Made by a program: the position numbers and the translations under genes
Assembly: GCA_023432885.1 (NCBI GenBank)
Contig: JAEZEU010000460.1
Coordinates: 1 to 6,948 of the forward strand
DNA from: Pseudomonadota bacterium
Lineage (GTDB): Bacteria; Pseudomonadota; Alphaproteobacteria; Rhizobiales; Xanthobacteraceae
Reading direction: 5' to 3'
DNA: 6,948 bases
The notes under the pieces: model-generated
The model's input: the letters and a program-made list of their open reading frames with translations, nothing else
Databases searched by the model: none
Told to the model about the DNA's origin: nothing
Part shown: positions 6,136 to 6,948 of the stretch, piece by piece
How the letters are laid out: each line of letters begins with the position of its first letter
Numbering within the stretch: the first letter of the stretch is position 1

Positions 6136-6903
6136 ATGGCTGCCGAGATTCGCGTGTTCAATTGCCTGTCCGACAATTTCGGCTATCTGATCCACGATAC
6201 CGAGACCCGGGCGACGGCCTCGATCGACGCTCCCGAAGCCGCCCCGGTCCTGAAGGCGCTGGCTCAGGAGAACTGGGCGCTGACTGACATCTTGATCACC
6301 CACCACCATCACGACCATGTCGGCGGCGTTGCGGAACTGAAGCAGAAGTACAAGTGCCGCGTTGTCGCTCCGCATGACAAGAAGGCCGCAATCGCCAATG
6401 TCGATCTGCGCGTCGCCAATGGCGATGTTGTCAAGGTCGGCAATCTGCTGGCGCGGGTGCTGGAGACGCCCGGCCATACGCTCGACCACGTCTCCTACGT
6501 CTTCGACCGGGAGAAGGCGCTGTTCGCCGCCGACACGCTGTTCTCGATCGGCTGCGGCCGCGTCTTCGAAGGCACTCACCCGATGATGTGGGATTCGCTG
6601 TTGAAGCTGCGCGCCCTCCCCGACGATTTCAGCCTCTATTGCGGCCATGAATATACCGCCTCCAACGTCAAGTTCGCGCTCACGGTCGACGGCGACAATC
6701 CTGCGCTGAAGGCACGCGCCGAGGAGGTGGCAAGGCTGCGTGCGCAGAACAAGGCGACGATCCCGGTCAAGCTCGGCGAGGAGAAGAAGTCGAACGTATT
6801 CCTGCGCGCCGACGATCCTTCGGTGGCAGCAGCGCTGCACATGAAGGGCGCGGCCGCCGCCGACGTGTTCGGCGAGCTGCGCGAGCGCAAGAACAAGTCC
6901 TGA
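6136..6903 (+). CDS. gloB: Hydroxyacylglutathione hydrolase (glyoxalase II)
   Basis: Binuclear metal hydrolase of the metallo-beta-lactamase fold. It cleaves S-D-lactoylglutathione to D-lactate and glutathione, the second step of methylglyoxal detoxification in the cytoplasm. The protein is 255 residues, the usual length. Metal ligands are all present: THHHHDH at residues 55-61 (His56, His58, Asp60, His61; codons 6301-6318), His114 in TPGHTLDH (codon 6475-6477), the bridging Asp133 in FAADTLFSIGCGRVFEG (codon 6532-6534) and His171 in YCGHEYTASN (codon 6646-6648). The C-terminal HAGH helical domain with EEKKSNVFLRA supplies the glutathione-binding side. The start is fixed by GGAG (6127-6130) five bases before the ATG and by the N-terminus IRVFNCLSDNFGYLI. 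The gene is divergent from the methyltransferase and followed after two bases by another start codon. Confidence 0.96.
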   Translation: MAAEIRVFNCLSDNFGYLIHDTETRATASIDAPEAAPVLKALAQENWALTDILITHHHHDHVGGVAELKQKYKCRVVAPHDKKAAIANVDLRVANGDVVKVGNLLARVLETPGHTLDHVSYVFDREKALFAADTLFSIGCGRVFEGTHPMMWDSLLKLRALPDDFSLYCGHEYTASNVKFALTVDGDNPALKARAEEVARLRAQNKATIPVKLGEEKKSNVFLRADDPSVAAALHMKGAAAADVFGELRERKNKS

Positions 6904-6905
6904 CC

Positions 6906-6948
6906 ATGACGAGTGCCGCGGACATCATCGCGCGGCTTGAGCTCAAGC
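6906..6948 (+). CDS. Start of a cupin-like (DUF985-type) protein, truncated by window edge
   Basis: An open frame starts at the ATG two bases after the gloB stop and runs to the end of the window, reading MTSAADIIARLELK (14 residues). This resembles the N-terminus of the small cupin family DUF985, whose members begin with an 'A-x-x-I-I-x-x-L-x-L-x-PHPEGG' segment. The diagnostic PHPEGG part lies beyond the window, so the family call is tentative. No clear Shine-Dalgarno site is visible, and the spacing suggests translational coupling to gloB. Confidence 0.55.
   Translation, partial: MTSAADIIARLELK

Noticed and set aside
5944..6840. Minus-strand frame of 298 codons opposite gloB
   Set aside because: Antisense to gloB, whose metal ligands are all intact. 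The frame also runs through the intergenic palindrome.
1..6948. tRNA, rRNA, CRISPR array, transposase, phage, defence or toxin-antitoxin genes
   Set aside because: Read through on both strands; no signature of any was found. The window is core chromosome.

Overview
The window is GC-rich chromosomal DNA from an alphaproteobacterium. Its gene order and protein sequences look most like Bradyrhizobium, Rhodopseudomonas and relatives (Nitrobacteraceae, Rhizobiales). That placement rests on remembered family resemblance, not on a database search. I see no phage, plasmid, transposase, CRISPR, toxin-antitoxin or defence genes. This is mainly core metabolism and translation, and the less explained material lies in the gaps between genes and in two poorly characterised proteins.

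Layout, left to right. Bases 1-1634 (+) hold the 3' part of ptsP, enzyme I of the nitrogen phosphotransferase system. After 51 bases comes prfA (1686-2765, +), peptide chain release factor 1. A 185-base gap follows, containing what looks like a degenerate copy of a dispersed rhizobial intergenic repeat, and it runs right up to prmC (2951-3820, +). PrmC is the methyltransferase that modifies the GGQ glutamine of the release factor encoded just upstream. A 467-base gap (3821-4287) has no convincing gene but several good inverted repeats. It leads to a DUF4167-family gene (4288-5064, +) encoding an Asn/Arg-rich and then Gln/Pro/Arg-rich low-complexity protein. That rightward block ends at a clear intrinsic terminator (5102-5141).

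The second half is a divergent pair. A class I methyltransferase-like gene with an unusual SAM-binding motif runs leftward (5196-5939, -) and converges on the terminator. gloB (6136-6903, +), glyoxalase II, runs rightward. The 196 bases between them carry a second inverted-repeat element. Two bases after gloB another gene begins (6906 to the window end), which resembles the start of a small cupin-like protein.

How the genes fit together: prfA and prmC form a functional pair (release factor and its modifying enzyme). ptsP links nitrogen state to regulation through phosphotransfer. gloB completes methylglyoxal detoxification. The DUF4167 protein and the gloB-adjacent methyltransferase are the two with open functions. 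I found no evidence for a dramatic new system; the points most worth checking are the structured intergenic region, the repeat abutting prmC, and the methyltransferase with a degenerate motif I.
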